NCBI RefSeq assembly: GCF_003289645.1
Contig: NZ_QLYX01000004.1
Span: 124,001 to 188,000 of the forward strand
Length of the DNA stretch: 64,000 bases
Direction of reading: 5' to 3'
From: Actinomadura craniellae
GTDB lineage: Bacteria; Actinomycetota; Actinomycetes; Streptosporangiales; Streptosporangiaceae
Under the pieces are notes generated by a model. It was not told the DNA's origin. It saw nothing but the letters and a program-made list of their open reading frames with translations, and did no database searches. Position 1 is the first letter of the stretch. Every line of letters begins with the position of its first letter. A program made the translations under genes and the position numbers. Positions 1 to 10,381 of the stretch are shown here, piece after piece.

Positions 1-618
1 CAGGGGGAACCCGCGGTCCAGCGCGTACCGCATGGTCGCGCGGGCGAAGTCGCGGATCGAGTCGTCGAAGTTGTACATCCCCATCGCCACGCCGCCGCCG
101 GGGAACTTCGCGATCTCGATCTCCATCGGCTCGGAGCCGTCGTCGGGCACGTAGGAGATGGTCACCGTGCCGGGGCCGGGGACCACGAAGTCGGAGGCGC
201 GGTACTGGTCGCCGTGGGCGTGCCGGCCGATGATGATCGGCTTCGTCCAGCCCGGCACCAGCCGCGGAATCGTCGAGACCACGATGGGCTCGCGGAACAC
301 CACGCCGCCGAGGATGTTACGGATCGTTCCATTGGGAGAGCGCCACATCTTCTTGAGGCCGAACTCCTCCACCCGGGCCTCGTCGGGGGTGATCGTGGCG
401 CATTTGACGCCGACGCCGTACTTCTTGATGGCGTTGGCCGCGTCGATGGTGACCTGGTCGTCGGTCGCGTCCCGGTGCTCGATGCCCAGGTCGTAGTACT
501 TCAGGTCGACATCGAGGTAGGGGAGGATCAACTGGTCCTTGATGAACTGCCAGATGATCCTGGTCATCTCGTCCCCGTCGAGTTCGACGACGGGGCCCGC
601 TACCTTGGTCTTGGGCAT
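1..618 (-). CDS. icd: NADP-dependent isocitrate dehydrogenase, partial
   Basis: N-terminal 206 residues of an isocitrate dehydrogenase; the C-terminal half lies beyond position 1. The enzyme oxidatively decarboxylates isocitrate to 2-oxoglutarate with NADP+ in the TCA cycle. The protein opens [20 protein letters not shown] and has the substrate-binding motif SPNGTIRN at residues 94-101, followed by GGVVFREPI. This is the homodimeric, eukaryote-like subtype rather than the E. coli or monomeric type. The ATG is preceded by AAAGGGA about 9 nt upstream. DUF3017 lies upstream on the same strand, with a 113-nt gap that probably holds the icd promoter. The assignment is firm despite truncation by the window edge. 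Confidence 0.95.
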   Translation of the reverse strand, partial: MPKTKVAGPVVELDGDEMTRIIWQFIKDQLILPYLDVDLKYYDLGIEHRDATDDQVTIDAANAIKKYGVGVKCATITPDEARVEEFGLKKMWRSPNGTIRNILGGVVFREPIVVSTIPRLVPGWTKPIIIGRHAHGDQYRASDFVVPGPGTVTISYVPDDGSEPMEIEIAKFPGGGVAMGMYNFDDSIRDFARATMRYALDRGFPL

Positions 619-731
619 GGTTGTGCGTCCCTTTCCTGCACCGGCCAGCAGTCCTTCGTAAGGCTCACTGGGAGGCTATCCGAGCCCGGTAAAAGGTCTA
701 GACCGGGCCCCGGTAGAACCAAAGATTTCCC

Positions 732-1067
732 TTATTTGCTGATGGTCCACGCCACGGTGACGATGGTGACCGCGAAGGCGACCATGGTGAGCACGTCCAG
801 CCACTTCTTGCGGGTGGCGAGCATGCCGACCTGGCTTTCCAGCAGCACCGCCCGGGCCAGCGCGCCGAGCAGCACCGCCGCCGCGACGAGCGCGGACCCG
901 CGCCGGAAGTGGCCGAGGCCGAACATGGTCAGCCCGGCGCCCACGCCCACCAGGACCATGACGTACGGCAACTGCCCCAGCCAGTGCGGCGCCCCGCCGC
1001 GGGACTGCGCGGCGGTTCGGCGCCGTCGCGTCAGCGTCCGGGCCGGGTCGTCGCCCTGGGCGGTCAT
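732..1067 (-). CDS. DUF3017 small membrane protein
   Basis: This is a 111-residue protein of the actinobacterial DUF3017 type. After a basic N-terminus (RTLTRRRRTAAQ) there are three hydrophobic helices, at about residues 33-48, 58-77 and 90-108, so it is an inner-membrane protein of unknown function. The ATG has an excellent AGGAGG site 6 nt upstream. In actinobacteria DUF3017 genes usually sit beside folD; here an oppositely oriented FHA gene separates the two. The function is not known and I do not propose one. Confidence 0.8.
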   Translation of the reverse strand: MTAQGDDPARTLTRRRRTAAQSRGGAPHWLGQLPYVMVLVGVGAGLTMFGLGHFRRGSALVAAAVLLGALARAVLLESQVGMLATRKKWLDVLTMVAFAVTIVTVAWTISK

Positions 1068-1336
1068 CGGGTCGCCTCCTCGTCGTGCTCCCCGCCGGGA
1101 GGGCGGGGTTCCCCACCCGCACCGGACGGCGGATCATCACCCCCGAGTCTAGAACCCGTTCCCGCCCGATGAACCGGCGCGGGATCCCGCCGTTCGGAAC
1201 AGCGCGGTCGAAAAGCACCCTCCAGGCTCCGGAATCCCTTGTGACATCGGGGCTACCCACTGGTAACAGGTGTGCGACCCACACACCCCCGGGTAACCCG
1301 GCAGACAGGGGTCGCTAACTAGCTGGGAGGACTGCC

Positions 1337-2101
1337 GTGGAGGGGCCGTTCATACGGATCGAAGACAGCGGGCAGGTGGTGCCGCTGCGCCCCGACGTGA
1401 CGACGGTCGGAAGAGGGAAAGGAGTTGAGGTACGCCTCGATGACCCGAGTGTGTCCCGCCTGCACGCCGAGATCGTCCGGCGGGGCCCGTACGTCTACGT
1501 CGTGGACCTGGGCCTGTCACGGAACGGGACGCGTGTCAACGGCCGCCCGATCGCTCGCCGCGTACTGGAGGACGGCGACGTGATCAGCTTCGGCACCGCA
1601 CGGTGCCGGCTGGGCGGCATCCCCCGAGAGGACGTCGACCCGGACGTCGAGCTGCGGCGCGCCGTCGCCCCGGAGCTCACCAGACGAGAGGTCGACGTGC
1701 TGACCTCGCTCTGCCGTCCGGCCCTCTCGGACGCCGCTTTCGTGGCCCCCGCAACGGCGCGGGACATCGCCACCGACCTGGTGGTGACCGAGGCCGCCGT
1801 CAAGCAGCACCTGCTGCGCCTGTATCAGAAGTTCCGCATCCCCGAGGGGACCAACCGGCGCACCCGGTTGGCCAACGAGGTGATCGCCATGGGGCTGGTG
1901 CGCCCGCTGCCGCCAGTGCACGTGCCCCAGCAGAACCGGGCGCCCGGCGTGGAGAACCGGCCGCCCGCGGAGGGCAGACGCCCGCCGCACGCCGCCGCGG
2001 GCCGACCCGGCACCGCCGCCGGACGACCGGCGCCCGCAGCGGGCAGACCAGGGGCCGCCGGGCGGCCGCCCGTCACCGGGGCGAGACGCCGGGCCAGCTA
2101 G
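1337..2101 (+). CDS. FHA domain / winged-helix DNA-binding protein
   Basis: A 254-residue protein with an N-terminal forkhead-associated domain (about residues 20-90). It shows VGRGKGVEVRL, SVSRLHAEI and SRNGTRVNG, the loops that contact phosphothreonine. A helix-turn-helix segment follows (about 114-190; LTRREVDVLTSL ... TEAAVKQHLLRLYQKF), resembling LuxR-type C-terminal domains. The last 65 residues are a Gly/Ala/Pro/Arg-rich tail with GRPG-type repeats, probably disordered. GTG start with GGGAGG 6 nt upstream. The architecture suggests a transcription factor or scaffold that reads Ser/Thr-kinase phosphorylation; the partner kinase is not in the window. It is convergent with folD, with a strong terminator between. 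Confidence 0.8.
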   Translation: MEGPFIRIEDSGQVVPLRPDVTTVGRGKGVEVRLDDPSVSRLHAEIVRRGPYVYVVDLGLSRNGTRVNGRPIARRVLEDGDVISFGTARCRLGGIPREDVDPDVELRRAVAPELTRREVDVLTSLCRPALSDAAFVAPATARDIATDLVVTEAAVKQHLLRLYQKFRIPEGTNRRTRLANEVIAMGLVRPLPPVHVPQQNRAPGVENRPPAEGRRPPHAAAGRPGTAAGRPAPAAGRPGAAGRPPVTGARRRAS

Positions 2102-2114
2102 GGGGCTGGTACGT

Positions 2115-2164
2115 GACCGTACGGTCGTCCCCGCCGGGCAGCGTTCAGGGACGGCCGTACGGTC
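2115..2164. terminator. bidirectional terminator between FHA gene and folD
   Basis: A 17-bp inverted repeat (arms 2115-2131 and 2148-2164) with a single T/C difference that still forms a G-U wobble on one strand. It encloses a 16-nt loop between two convergent stops (2101 and 2176). There is no U-tract, as is common in high-GC actinobacteria. Confidence 0.75.
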
Positions 2165-2175
2165 GCATCGGCCGA

Positions 2176-3024
2176 TCAGGCTCTCGCCTCGGCCGCCTCG
2201 ACCACGTTGGCGAGCAGCATCGCGCGGGTCATGGGACCGACGCCCCCGGGGTTGGGCGCCACCCAGCCGGCCACGTCGTGGACGTCCGGGGCGACATCGC
2301 CGGTCAGCTTGCCGTCGACCCGGGACACCCCCACGTCGAGCACGGCCGCGCCCGGCTTCACCATGTCGGCCGTGACCAGCCCGGGCACCCCCGCGGCGGC
2401 CACCACGATGTCGGCGTTGCGGGTGTGCTCGGCCAGGTTCTTGGTGCCGGTGTGACAGAGCGTGACGGTCGCGTTCTCGCTGCGCCGGGTGAGCAGCAGG
2501 CCGAGCGGCCGGCCCGCCGTGACACCGCGCCCGATCACGGTGACCTCGGCGCCGCGCAGCGGGACGTCGTAGCGGCGGAGCAGCGCGACGATCCCCTTGG
2601 GGGTGCACGGCAGCGGGCCGTCCTGCATCAGCACCAGCCGGCCGAGGTTGACCGGGTGCAGGCCGTCGGCGTCCTTGTCGGGGTCGATCAGCCCCAGCAC
2701 CCGCCGCTCGTCCAGCCCCTTCGGCAGTGGCAGCTGCACGATGTAACCGGTGCAGGCCGGGTCGGCGTTGAGCTCGGCCACCGCCTGCTCCACCTCGGCC
2801 TGGGTGGCGTCGGCGGGCAGGTCGCGACGGATGCTCTCGATGCCGACCTCGGCGCAGTCGCGGTGCTTCATCGCCACGTACGACCGGCTGCCGGGGTCGT
2901 CGCCGACGAGCACGGTGCCCAGCCCGACGCTCAGCCCGCGTTCCTTCAGCGCGGCCACCCGTACCGCGACATCGCGGCGGATCTCCGCCGCGGTCTCCTT
3001 GCCGTCCAGAATCCGCGCGCTCAT
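2176..3024 (-). CDS. folD: bifunctional methylene-THF dehydrogenase / cyclohydrolase
   Basis: 282 residues. The enzyme converts 5,10-methylene-THF to 10-formyl-THF with NADP+, supplying formyl groups for the purH and purN reactions encoded next door. The catalytic YxxxK motif is at Y49-K53 (YVAMK). The QLPLPKGLD substrate loop and the [12 protein letters not shown] dinucleotide-binding segment are both present. I chose the ATG at 3024 because it starts the conserved [10 protein letters not shown] and has GAAGAGGG upstream. The in-frame extension to 3054 adds ten non-conserved residues. Only a 58-residue membrane protein separates it from purH. Confidence 0.96.
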   Translation of the reverse strand: MSARILDGKETAAEIRRDVAVRVAALKERGLSVGLGTVLVGDDPGSRSYVAMKHRDCAEVGIESIRRDLPADATQAEVEQAVAELNADPACTGYIVQLPLPKGLDERRVLGLIDPDKDADGLHPVNLGRLVLMQDGPLPCTPKGIVALLRRYDVPLRGAEVTVIGRGVTAGRPLGLLLTRRSENATVTLCHTGTKNLAEHTRNADIVVAAAGVPGLVTADMVKPGAAVLDVGVSRVDGKLTGDVAPDVHDVAGWVAPNPGGVGPMTRAMLLANVVEAAEARA

Positions 3025-3107
3025 CGGCAGGCCCTCTTCACTCGCGCTCCTCACGAACCGTTACCGGTCCATTGTCGCAGGCGGCCGGGAGGGCTCCGCC
3101 GGGACGC

Positions 3108-3284
3108 TCAGTCCTCGTCGGGGCGCGGACGCTGCCGCCAGGCCATCAGCCGGTCGGTGACGTGCCAGCTGCCGCGGGCGGCCAGCACGGCCGCCAGCAC
3201 CGCGGCGACGACCCCGATGAGCGCCTGCGCCTGGGTCAGCATCGCGTAGGTGTGGAGGACGAGGACCATGAGCAGATCCACCAC
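3108..3284 (-). CDS. small membrane protein (58 aa)
   Basis: Short gene that is easily missed. GTG start with an AAGGAG site 5 nt upstream; TGA stop. The product begins VVDLLMVLVLHTYAML. It has one hydrophobic helix or hairpin (about residues 3-36, rich in Ala/Val/Leu) and a charged C-terminal tail (RLMAWRQRPRPDED). Third codon positions are strongly G/C, like the neighbours. It lies between purH and folD on the same strand, with 83 nt to folD and 111 nt to purH. I do not recognise a family. Confidence 0.6.
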   Translation of the reverse strand: MVDLLMVLVLHTYAMLTQAQALIGVVAAVLAAVLAARGSWHVTDRLMAWRQRPRPDED

Positions 3285-3395
3285 GCGGACTCCTTACGAT
3301 CGATCGCGCCCATGGCAAAGAGGAGATGAGGCGCGGTTAGACCGCCGAGAGTACCAACGCCCGGGGGCGAAACCGCCCATGATCGGCAAAAACAC

Positions 3396-4952
3396 TCAGT
3401 GGAAGAAGTGCCGGACCCCGGTGAAGTAGAGGGTGACCCCGGCCTTCTCGGCCGCGGCGATCACCTCGTCGTCACGGACCGAGCCGCCCGGCTCGACGAT
3501 GGCGCGCACCCCCGCGGCGGTCAGCACCTCAAGGCCGTCGGGGAACGGGAAGAACGCGTCCGAGGCGCCGACCGAACCCACCGCCCGGTCACCGGCCCGC
3601 GAGACGGCGAGCCGGGCCGAGTCGACCCGGTTCACCTGCCCCATGCCGACCCCCACCGTGGCGCCGCCGGCGGCCAGCAGGATCGCGTTGGACTTGACCG
3701 ACCGGCAGGCCCGCCAGGCGAACGCCAGGTCGCGCAGGGTGGCCTCGTCGGCGGCCGGACCGGTCTTGAGCTCCCACTCCGCCGGATCGTCACCGGGCGC
3801 ATCGACCCGGTCGACGCCCTGCAGCAGCAGCCCGCCGTCGATCCGGCGGAACTCCGTGGCCCCGGACGGCCCCTCGGGGCAGCGCAGCAGCCGGATGTTC
3901 TTCTTCCGGGTGAGGATCTCCAGCGCCGCGGCGTCGAAGTCCGGCGCGATGACGACCTCGGTGAAGACGTCGGCCACCTGCCGCGCCATCTCCTCGCTCA
4001 CCGGCCGGTTGACCGCGATCACGCCACCGAAGGCCGACACCGGGTCGCAGGCGTGCGCCCCGCGGTGCGCCTCGGCCACGTCGCCGCCGATCGCGATCCC
4101 GCACGGGTTGGCGTGCTTGATGATCGCCACGCAGGGCTCGGCGAAGTCGTAGGCCGCCCGGCGGGCCGCGTCGGAGTCGACGTAGTTGTTGTAGGACATC
4201 TCCTTGCCGTGCAGCTGCTCGGCACCGGCCAGCCCGCCCCGCCCGTCGGTGTACAGGGCGGCGCGCTGGTGCGGGTTCTCGCCGTACCGCAGCACGGCGG
4301 CGCGCTCCCAGGTGGCACCGAGGAAGTCCGGCCAGCCGGACTCGGCGGCGGTCTCGTCCGGCGCGTACTCGCCGGCAAACCAGGAGGCGACCGCGGTGTC
4401 GTACGCGGCGGTGTGCGCGAACGCGGCGGCGGCCAGCCGGCGGCGCTGCTCCAGGGTGAAGCCGCCCGCCCGGACGGCCTCCAGCAGCGCCCCGTACCCG
4501 GCCGGATCGACCACCACGGCCACGCTCGCGTGGTTCTTGGCGGCGGCGCGCACCATGGTGGGGCCGCCGATGTCGATCTGCTCGACGCACTCGTCGGGGG
4601 ACGCCCCGGAGGCGACCGTGTCGCCGAACGGGTAGAGGTTGACCACCGCCAGGTCGAACGGCTCGACGCCCAGCTCGCCGAGCTGCCGGACGTGGTCGTC
4701 CTTACGGCGGTCGGCCAGCAGGCCCGCGTGCACCTTCGGGTGCAGGGTCTTCACCCGGCCGTCCAGGCACTCGGGGAAACCGGTCAGCTCCTCCACCGGC
4801 AGCACCGGCACCCCGGCCGCGGCGATGCGCCCGGCGGTGGAGCCGGTGGAGACGATCTCGACGCCCGCCTCGTGCAGCCCCCGGGCGAGCTCTTCCAGGC
4901 CCGCCTTGTCGTACACGCTGATCAGTGCCCGCTTGATCGCGATCCGGCTCAC
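3396..4952 (-). CDS. purH: bifunctional AICAR transformylase / IMP cyclohydrolase
   Basis: 518 residues, the normal PurH length. It performs the last two steps of IMP synthesis: formylation of AICAR with 10-formyl-THF, then ring closure. The N-terminal MGS-like cyclohydrolase domain (about 1-150) contains STGSTAGRI and [12 protein letters not shown]. The transformylase part carries [14 protein letters not shown] with the catalytic Lys-His pair, and ends in the conserved FTGVRHFFH. The GTG start overlaps the purN stop by 4 nt (GTGA), so the two are translationally coupled. AICAR and ZTP metabolism links this operon to the ZTP riboswitch before glyA at about 14.1 kb. Confidence 0.97.
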   Translation of the reverse strand: MSRIAIKRALISVYDKAGLEELARGLHEAGVEIVSTGSTAGRIAAAGVPVLPVEELTGFPECLDGRVKTLHPKVHAGLLADRRKDDHVRQLGELGVEPFDLAVVNLYPFGDTVASGASPDECVEQIDIGGPTMVRAAAKNHASVAVVVDPAGYGALLEAVRAGGFTLEQRRRLAAAAFAHTAAYDTAVASWFAGEYAPDETAAESGWPDFLGATWERAAVLRYGENPHQRAALYTDGRGGLAGAEQLHGKEMSYNNYVDSDAARRAAYDFAEPCVAIIKHANPCGIAIGGDVAEAHRGAHACDPVSAFGGVIAVNRPVSEEMARQVADVFTEVVIAPDFDAAALEILTRKKNIRLLRCPEGPSGATEFRRIDGGLLLQGVDRVDAPGDDPAEWELKTGPAADEATLRDLAFAWRACRSVKSNAILLAAGGATVGVGMGQVNRVDSARLAVSRAGDRAVGSVGASDAFFPFPDGLEVLTAAGVRAIVEPGGSVRDDEVIAAAEKAGVTLYFTGVRHFFH

Positions 4953-5596
4953 TGCTCGGAGCTCCCCTCGTCCGTTCGGCACGTCCTGCACTTGAGCGAC
5001 ACCCGGCGGCCCTTGACGGTCCAACCGTCCCGGGCCAGCCGCCCCACGACCTCGACGAGCATCCGGCGCTCGACCTGCTTGATGCGCTCGTGCAGGGAGT
5101 CCTCGTCGTCGTGCCAGCGGACCGGAACCGCCTCCTGGGCGATGACCGGGCCGGTGTCCACGCCCTCGTCGACGAAGTGGACCGTACAGCCCGTCACCTT
5201 GACCCCGTACTCCAGGGCGTTCCGCACCGCGTGCGCGCCCTGGAAGGCCGGCAACAGCGCCGGGTGGGTGTTGACCGTGCGCCCCCCGAACCGTTCGAGG
5301 AACCGCGCGCCCAGGATCTTCATGAATCCCGCGGACACCACCAGATCGGGCTCGTGCTCGGCGACCGCGGCGGTCAGCGCGACGTCCCAGTCGGCGCGGG
5401 TCGGATGGTCCGGCACCCGCTCCACGAACGTGGGCAGCCCGGCGGCACGCGCCCGGTCGAGGCCGGCGATGCCGTGGCGGTCGGCCCCCACGGCCACCAC
5501 CCGGGCACCGTAGGCCGGATCGGCGCAAGCGTCGAGCAGCGCCTGTAGGTTGGTCCCCGCGCCGGAAACGAGGACGACAAGCCGGGCGGACACCAT
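4949..5596 (-). CDS. purN: phosphoribosylglycinamide formyltransferase
   Basis: 215 residues. It transfers a formyl group from 10-formyl-THF to GAR in purine synthesis. Visible motifs are the phosphate-binding [13 protein letters not shown], the catalytic Asn/His in [15 protein letters not shown], and the catalytic Asp in [13 protein letters not shown]. The ATG at 5596 starts [12 protein letters not shown] and has AGGGAG 5 nt upstream; the open frame extends further but without conserved residues. It is first in a purN-purH operon and divergent from the DUF4190-type gene, with both promoters in the 118-nt gap. Confidence 0.96.
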   Translation of the reverse strand: MVSARLVVLVSGAGTNLQALLDACADPAYGARVVAVGADRHGIAGLDRARAAGLPTFVERVPDHPTRADWDVALTAAVAEHEPDLVVSAGFMKILGARFLERFGGRTVNTHPALLPAFQGAHAVRNALEYGVKVTGCTVHFVDEGVDTGPVIAQEAVPVRWHDDEDSLHERIKQVERRMLVEVVGRLARDGWTVKGRRVSLKCRTCRTDEGSSEQ

Positions 5597-5714
5597 GACT
5601 CCCTGAACGACCTGGTGATGGGTATATGGACGGGGCCGGACTCCGGCCGCTCGAAAAAAGCCTATCGGCATCGTTCCCCCACGCCGACGCGCAGGGCCGA
5701 CACCAGGAGGAAAC

Positions 5715-6149
5715 GTGAACGAGGACCCGGGCGCCGGGCCGCAGACCGCTCAGCAACAGCCGGGGCCGGACGAATCCGCCAGGCGCAGCGGACTGCGGGC
5801 GCTCTGGCTCGGCCTGGGCTCGCTGCTGGGCATCTTCCTGTTCCCCCCGCTGGCGCTGCTCGCCGGGATCGCCGCGATCGTGTTCGGGATCCGGGCCCGG
5901 CGGGCCGGGAACCCGCCGGGCGCCATCGCGGGGCTGATCACCGGGGCGATCGGGCTGGTCATCTCGGCCATGGTGGTGGCGATGCTGTTCATCCTGGGGG
6001 ACGAGCTCAGCGGCTACCAGAAGTGCCTGGACCGCTCGAACACCCGCACCGACCGGGAAGCCTGCCAGAAGGAGTACTTCCCCAAGTTCGAGGACAGGCT
6101 CAACCTGCCCCGGGGCAGCATGGACAAGTACGGCCCGCTGATGGGCTGA
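5715..6149 (+). CDS. DUF4190-type membrane protein
   Basis: 144 residues. A polar N-terminus rich in Gln and Pro is followed by two hydrophobic helices (about residues 34-62 and 72-96) joined by [13 protein letters not shown]. That is the typical DUF4190 pattern of IxxGxxARR between two helices. The C-terminal 45 residues are soluble and contain two Cys. GTG start with AGGAGG 4-5 nt upstream. The gene sits alone on the + strand between purN and perM; mycobacteria also keep a small membrane-protein gene between sucD and perM. Its function is unknown, and an envelope role is only an inference from context. Confidence 0.65.
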   Translation: MNEDPGAGPQTAQQQPGPDESARRSGLRALWLGLGSLLGIFLFPPLALLAGIAAIVFGIRARRAGNPPGAIAGLITGAIGLVISAMVVAMLFILGDELSGYQKCLDRSNTRTDREACQKEYFPKFEDRLNLPRGSMDKYGPLMG

Positions 6150-6153
6150 CGGT

Positions 6154-7938
6154 TCAGTCCTCGGACTCCTCGCGCAGGACGTAGATCGCCCCGCCCTTGT
6201 TCTCGGTCCGCGCGGGCTCGTCGCTCGGCGGGGGAACGGGTTCGGGGGTCTCGTCGGCGGGTTCGGGTTCCGGCGCGGGCGCCGGTTCCGGCCCTGGGTC
6301 CTGATCCGGTGCGGGCGCGGGGGCCGGCACCGGCTCGATCCAGTCGGCGGCCGGCTCGTCCGGCCGCCGCGGCACGCTCCGGCGGGGCGGGCGGCGGGCG
6401 CCGAGGATCGGCTCCGCCTCCTCGAACTCCACTGACGCGCCCGGCTGCGGCACCGGGCGGCGCGGCGTGTCCGGGCGCGCCGCCGGCGGGGCCGGCCTGT
6501 CGGCCCGTCCTCCGGCGGGCGCCGCCGGGGGCCGGGGCGCGCGGCGCCACCGGCGCCGGCCCCCGCCCGCCGTCCGGCCCGCGGTACGTCCGGCCGGGGC
6601 ACCGGCCCCCTCGGCCGGGACGGCGGCGGCCATCTCGGCGGGGTCGGGCGCGGCGGGCGCCCCGGCCCGGGCACGGCGCCACCGGCGGCGCGGCCGGGGC
6701 TCTTTCCCCGAGGTGCGCAGCATCCGCCAGTTGGCCACCCAGGCGGCGATCGCCGCGGAGACCCCGACCTCCAGGGCCGCCAGCAACCCGACCTGCCAGG
6801 CCGACGGCCCCATGGTGGCCAGCCGGCCGCCGCCCAGCGGCCCGCCCGACAGCGCGGCCAGCACCGCGGTGACGCAACCGGTCAGCGCCCCCGACACGAA
6901 GCCCCACAGCGGCGCGGCCTCGTACACCGGGCTGGGCAGGGCGCGGACGGTCAGCACCCCGCCGACGGCCCCGGCCACGAACGGCGCGGCGAGCGCGAAC
7001 AGCGAGAGGGCGGGAGCCGGGCCGGTCTCCGGCAGCGCGGCCAGCGGCGGGAAGGACGGCACCACGTCGAGGATCACCCCGGTCGGCGAGACGCTGGTCG
7101 CCGACCCGACCGCGAAGCCGGGTCCGATCGCGTACGCCATCCCCCAGATCACCGCGTTGGGCAGGAAGACGATCTCCACGAGGAGCAGCAACGGGCCGCC
7201 GACGAGGCCGGGGGCCAGCGCGTCGTACAGCGTCCGGGCCTCGGCGAAGTTCATCGCCAGCGCCGCGCCGACGAGCAGCGCGCCGGAGGCCAGCAGCACC
7301 GCGGTCGAGGCCGCCACGCCGGTGGCCAGCGAGCGCGGCCGGTCGGGCAGCAGCCGCAGCAGCGCGCCCAGCCCGGAGCGGACCCGGGGCCCCCGGGCCG
7401 CCACCACCGCCCGGGCCGCGCCCAGCGCGCCCGCGCAGACCGCCAGCACGAAGCACGCGAACAGCGCCTGCCAGGCCGACGGCCGCACCACCGACGTGCT
7501 CGCCGCCAGGGCCAGCGCCCCGGCCAGCAGCGCGTACGGGGCGGCGAGGGCGACGGCGACGCGCATCACCATGGCCCGGGGCGGGCGGCGCGGCTCGATG
7601 GACCTGATCATCCAGCCGCCGCTGCGGTAGAGCAGCGCCCCCGGCAGCACCATCAGGCCGATCGGCAGCAGCCCGACCCGGCCGTCCTGCAACGAGAAGC
7701 CCGCGTGGTGGGCGACCAGCCAGAAGTTGACCGCGGTGCGGAATACCCCGGCCAGCCCGGGGCCCAGCGCGGCCCGCGGGGCGGCGATCCAGCCGATCAG
7801 GGTGATGGTGGTGAGGACGGCGAGCCCGATCCCGACGCACCAGGACGCGCCCACCAGGCCCGTCACCGCGAGCGGCCGCGGCCCGGCGGCCGGGACGGCC
7901 GGTTCCTCGGCCCGTCGCCTGGGAGTCGCTTCGGTCAT
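6154..7938 (-). CDS. PerM-like polytopic membrane protein (DUF6350)
   Basis: About 594 residues. The first ~400 form a multi-helix integral membrane domain (starting [20 protein letters not shown]) with many Ala/Leu/Val helices. The last ~190 are a Pro/Arg/Ala-rich cytoplasmic tail with a run of alternating [20 protein letters not shown]. The family (DUF6350, PerM/Rv0955-like) is implicated in cell division in mycobacteria. The assignment rests on topology and on synteny with sucC-sucD on one side and purN-purH on the other. I chose ATG 7938 (MTEATPRRR); the open frame continues to 8019 without support. The gene's 3' end faces the DUF4190 stop, only 4 nt away. Confidence 0.75.
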   Translation of the reverse strand: MTEATPRRRAEEPAVPAAGPRPLAVTGLVGASWCVGIGLAVLTTITLIGWIAAPRAALGPGLAGVFRTAVNFWLVAHHAGFSLQDGRVGLLPIGLMVLPGALLYRSGGWMIRSIEPRRPPRAMVMRVAVALAAPYALLAGALALAASTSVVRPSAWQALFACFVLAVCAGALGAARAVVAARGPRVRSGLGALLRLLPDRPRSLATGVAASTAVLLASGALLVGAALAMNFAEARTLYDALAPGLVGGPLLLLVEIVFLPNAVIWGMAYAIGPGFAVGSATSVSPTGVILDVVPSFPPLAALPETGPAPALSLFALAAPFVAGAVGGVLTVRALPSPVYEAAPLWGFVSGALTGCVTAVLAALSGGPLGGGRLATMGPSAWQVGLLAALEVGVSAAIAAWVANWRMLRTSGKEPRPRRRWRRARAGAPAAPDPAEMAAAVPAEGAGAPAGRTAGRTAGGGRRRWRRAPRPPAAPAGGRADRPAPPAARPDTPRRPVPQPGASVEFEEAEPILGARRPPRRSVPRRPDEPAADWIEPVPAPAPAPDQDPGPEPAPAPEPEPADETPEPVPPPSDEPARTENKGGAIYVLREESED

Positions 7939-8025
7939 CCGCCCATGCTGGCAGCCGGGACGGGACGGGACGGGGCGCCGCGTCCGGCGTGTCGCCCTTC
8001 GCCCCGTGATGTTCGTCAACGCACG

Positions 8026-8060
8026 CCGGGCGGGCCGCCTCGGCGAGGCGGCCCGCCCGG
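8026..8060 (-). terminator. sucCD terminator hairpin
   Basis: A perfect 15-bp G/C stem (8026-8040 with 8046-8060) closing a 5-nt loop. It lies 16 nt past the sucD stop, with no U-tract. Confidence 0.75.
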
Positions 8061-8076
8061 GCCCGTGCGTCCGCGG

Positions 8077-8967
8077 TCAGCGGGACATGATCTCCCGCAT
8101 CAGGCGGGCGGTCTCGCTGGGGGTCTTGCCGACGCGCACGCCGACCTTCTCCAGGGCCTCCTTCTTGGCCTGCGCGGTGCCGGCGGAACCCGACACGATC
8201 GCGCCGGCGTGGCCCATGGTCTTGCCCTCGGGCGCGGTGAACCCGGCGACGTAGCCGACGACCGGCTTGGTCACGTGCTGCTCGATGTAGGCCGCGGCCC
8301 GCTCCTCGGCGTCGCCGCCGATCTCACCGATCATCACGATCGCGTCGGTCTCCGGGTCGTCCTGGAACGCCTGGAGCGCGTCGATGTGGGTGGTCCCGAT
8401 GACCGGGTCACCGCCGATGCCGACGCAGGTGGAGAAGCCGATGTCGCGCAGCTCGTACATCATCTGGTACGTCAGCGTGCCCGACTTGGAGACCAGGCCG
8501 ATCCGGCCCGGCGTGGTGATGTCGGCCGGGATGATGCCCGCGTTGGACTTGCCCGGCGAGGCGATGCCGGGGCAGTTCGGCCCGATGATCCGGGTCGCGT
8601 TGCCCTTGGCGGTGGCGTACGCCCAGAAGTAGGCCGTGTCGTGCACCGGGATGCCCTCGGTGATCACCACGCACAGGTCGATCGCGGCGTCGATCGCCTC
8701 GACCACGGCGTCCTTGGTGAACTTCGGCGGCACGAACACCACCGACACGTCGGCGCCGGTCGCGGCCATCGCCTCGGCGACGGTGCCGAACACCGGCAGC
8801 TCGGTGCCGTCGAAGTCGACGCTCTGCCCGGCCTTGCGGGCGTTCACCCCGCCGACCACGTTCGTGCCGGCCCGCAGCATGCGGGCGGTGTGCTTGGAGC
8901 CTTCGGAGCCGGTCATCCCCTGGACGATGACCTTGCTGTTCTCGGTCAACCAGATGGCCATTGTCAT
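8077..8967 (-). CDS. sucD: succinyl-CoA synthetase alpha subunit
   Basis: 296 residues. It is the CoA-binding subunit of succinyl-CoA ligase, which makes succinate and NTP in the TCA cycle. The N-terminal Rossmann CoA-binding domain ([15 protein letters not shown]) is followed by [17 protein letters not shown]. The phosphorylated His lies in [10 protein letters not shown] near residue 250. The start codon overlaps the sucC stop as ATGA. A second in-frame ATG two codons later (MAIWLTENS) is the only alternative. It forms a two-gene operon with sucC, closed by a strong hairpin. Confidence 0.97.
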   Translation of the reverse strand: MTMAIWLTENSKVIVQGMTGSEGSKHTARMLRAGTNVVGGVNARKAGQSVDFDGTELPVFGTVAEAMAATGADVSVVFVPPKFTKDAVVEAIDAAIDLCVVITEGIPVHDTAYFWAYATAKGNATRIIGPNCPGIASPGKSNAGIIPADITTPGRIGLVSKSGTLTYQMMYELRDIGFSTCVGIGGDPVIGTTHIDALQAFQDDPETDAIVMIGEIGGDAEERAAAYIEQHVTKPVVGYVAGFTAPEGKTMGHAGAIVSGSAGTAQAKKEALEKVGVRVGKTPSETARLMREIMSR

Positions 8968-10151
8968 GCACCTACCGCGAGCTCGGCGGCCCGCTTGGCC
9001 GCGTCATCCATAGTGTCGACCCGCTCGACGCCCGGAAGGGCGGCGTCGGACAGAATCTGGCGGCCGAGCTCGGCGTTGTTGCCGTCCAGCCGGACCACGA
9101 GCGGCCGGTCGACGGTCTCGCCGCGGTCGGCGAGCAGCTTGTACGCCGAGACGATGCCGTTGGCGACCGCGTCACAGGCGGTGATGCCACCGAAGACGTT
9201 GACGAAGACGCTCTTGACCGAGGGATCGGAGAGCACGATCTCCAGGCCGTTGGCCATCACCTCGGCGGAGGCGCCGCCCCCGATGTCGAGGAAGTTGGCC
9301 GGCCGCTGCCCGCCGAACTGCTCGCCCGCGTACGCGACGACGTCCAGCGTCGACATCACCAGGCCCGCGCCGTTGCCGATGATGCCGACCGTGCCGTCGA
9401 GCTTGACGTAGTTGAGGTCCTTGGCCTTGGCCGCGGCCTCCAGCGGGTCGGCGGACGCCGCGTCCTCCAGCGCCGCGTGGTCGGGCTGCCGGAACTCGGC
9501 GTTGCCGTCGAGGGTGACCTTGCCGTCGAGCGCCTTGACCTGGCCGTCGGCGGTCAGGATCAGCGGGTTGACCTCGACCAGGGTGGCGTCCTCGTCGGTG
9601 AAGACGGCCCACAGCCGCTCGACCAGCTCGGCGGCGCCGTCCAGCGCCTCGGCGGGCAGGTGCCCCTGCTCGGCGATCTCGCGGGCCTTGGCCCGGTCGA
9701 CGCCGGTCTGCGCGTCGATCGGCACCATGGCGACGCGGTCGGGCGTGGTGGCCGCGACCTCCTCGATGTCCATGCCGCCCTCGACGGAGCAGATGGACAG
9801 GGAGGTGCGGTTGGCACGGTCGAGCAGGAAGGAGAAGTAGTACTCCTGCGCGATCGCGCTGGCCTCCTCGACGAGGACCTTGTGGACCGTGTGGCCCTTG
9901 ATGTCCATGCCGAGGATCTGGGTGGCCTTCTCCTCCGCGTCGGCGGGGGAGTCGGCGAGCTTCACGCCGCCGGCCTTGCCGCGGCCACCGGTCTTCACCT
10001 GAGCCTTCACCACCACCCGGGAGACCCCGGCGGCGGCGAACTCCTCGGCGATGGCCCGGGCCTCCGCGGGGGTGTGGGCGACCTTGCCGGTGGGCACCGG
10101 TATCCCGTATTCGGCGAAGAGTTCCTTCGCCTGATGTTCGAACAGGTCCAC
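8964..10151 (-). CDS. sucC: succinyl-CoA synthetase beta subunit (ADP-forming)
   Basis: 395 residues, starting at GTG ([20 protein letters not shown]) with AAGGACG upstream. It is the nucleotide-binding subunit of succinyl-CoA ligase. An N-terminal ATP-grasp domain ([21 protein letters not shown], then [12 protein letters not shown]) is followed by a C-terminal CoA-ligase domain ([35 protein letters not shown]). The genes are translationally coupled, sucC-sucD. The 230-nt gap upstream, shared with the divergent GH15-like gene, must hold the promoter. Confidence 0.97.
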   Translation of the reverse strand: MDLFEHQAKELFAEYGIPVPTGKVAHTPAEARAIAEEFAAAGVSRVVVKAQVKTGGRGKAGGVKLADSPADAEEKATQILGMDIKGHTVHKVLVEEASAIAQEYYFSFLLDRANRTSLSICSVEGGMDIEEVAATTPDRVAMVPIDAQTGVDRAKAREIAEQGHLPAEALDGAAELVERLWAVFTDEDATLVEVNPLILTADGQVKALDGKVTLDGNAEFRQPDHAALEDAASADPLEAAAKAKDLNYVKLDGTVGIIGNGAGLVMSTLDVVAYAGEQFGGQRPANFLDIGGGASAEVMANGLEIVLSDPSVKSVFVNVFGGITACDAVANGIVSAYKLLADRGETVDRPLVVRLDGNNAELGRQILSDAALPGVERVDTMDDAAKRAAELAVGA

Positions 10152-10381
10152 GAGGCGTCCTTAACGGATCGACAGCCGATGACCGCTCCCGGTGGCCGCG
10201 CCGTCCTCAGGCCAGCCGGACCACCCGGCGGTCCGCTCCGAGCAGGCAGCCTAGTCAACCCCCACCCTTGCCCGGGCGCGCGGGGCCCGTTCGGGCATGA
10301 ACCGAGCAATGGAAATACCACTCAATCTGGTTAATAGCTGAGTTGACTGGCTAAAGCGGCGGGGTGGTCAAGGTGGTGCGA

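Noticed and set aside
3396-6674. 1092-codon frame suggesting a PurH fusion
   Set aside because: PurH proper starts at GTG 4952, overlapping the purN stop; the rest is antisense or frame-shifted sequence over purN and the DUF4190 gene.
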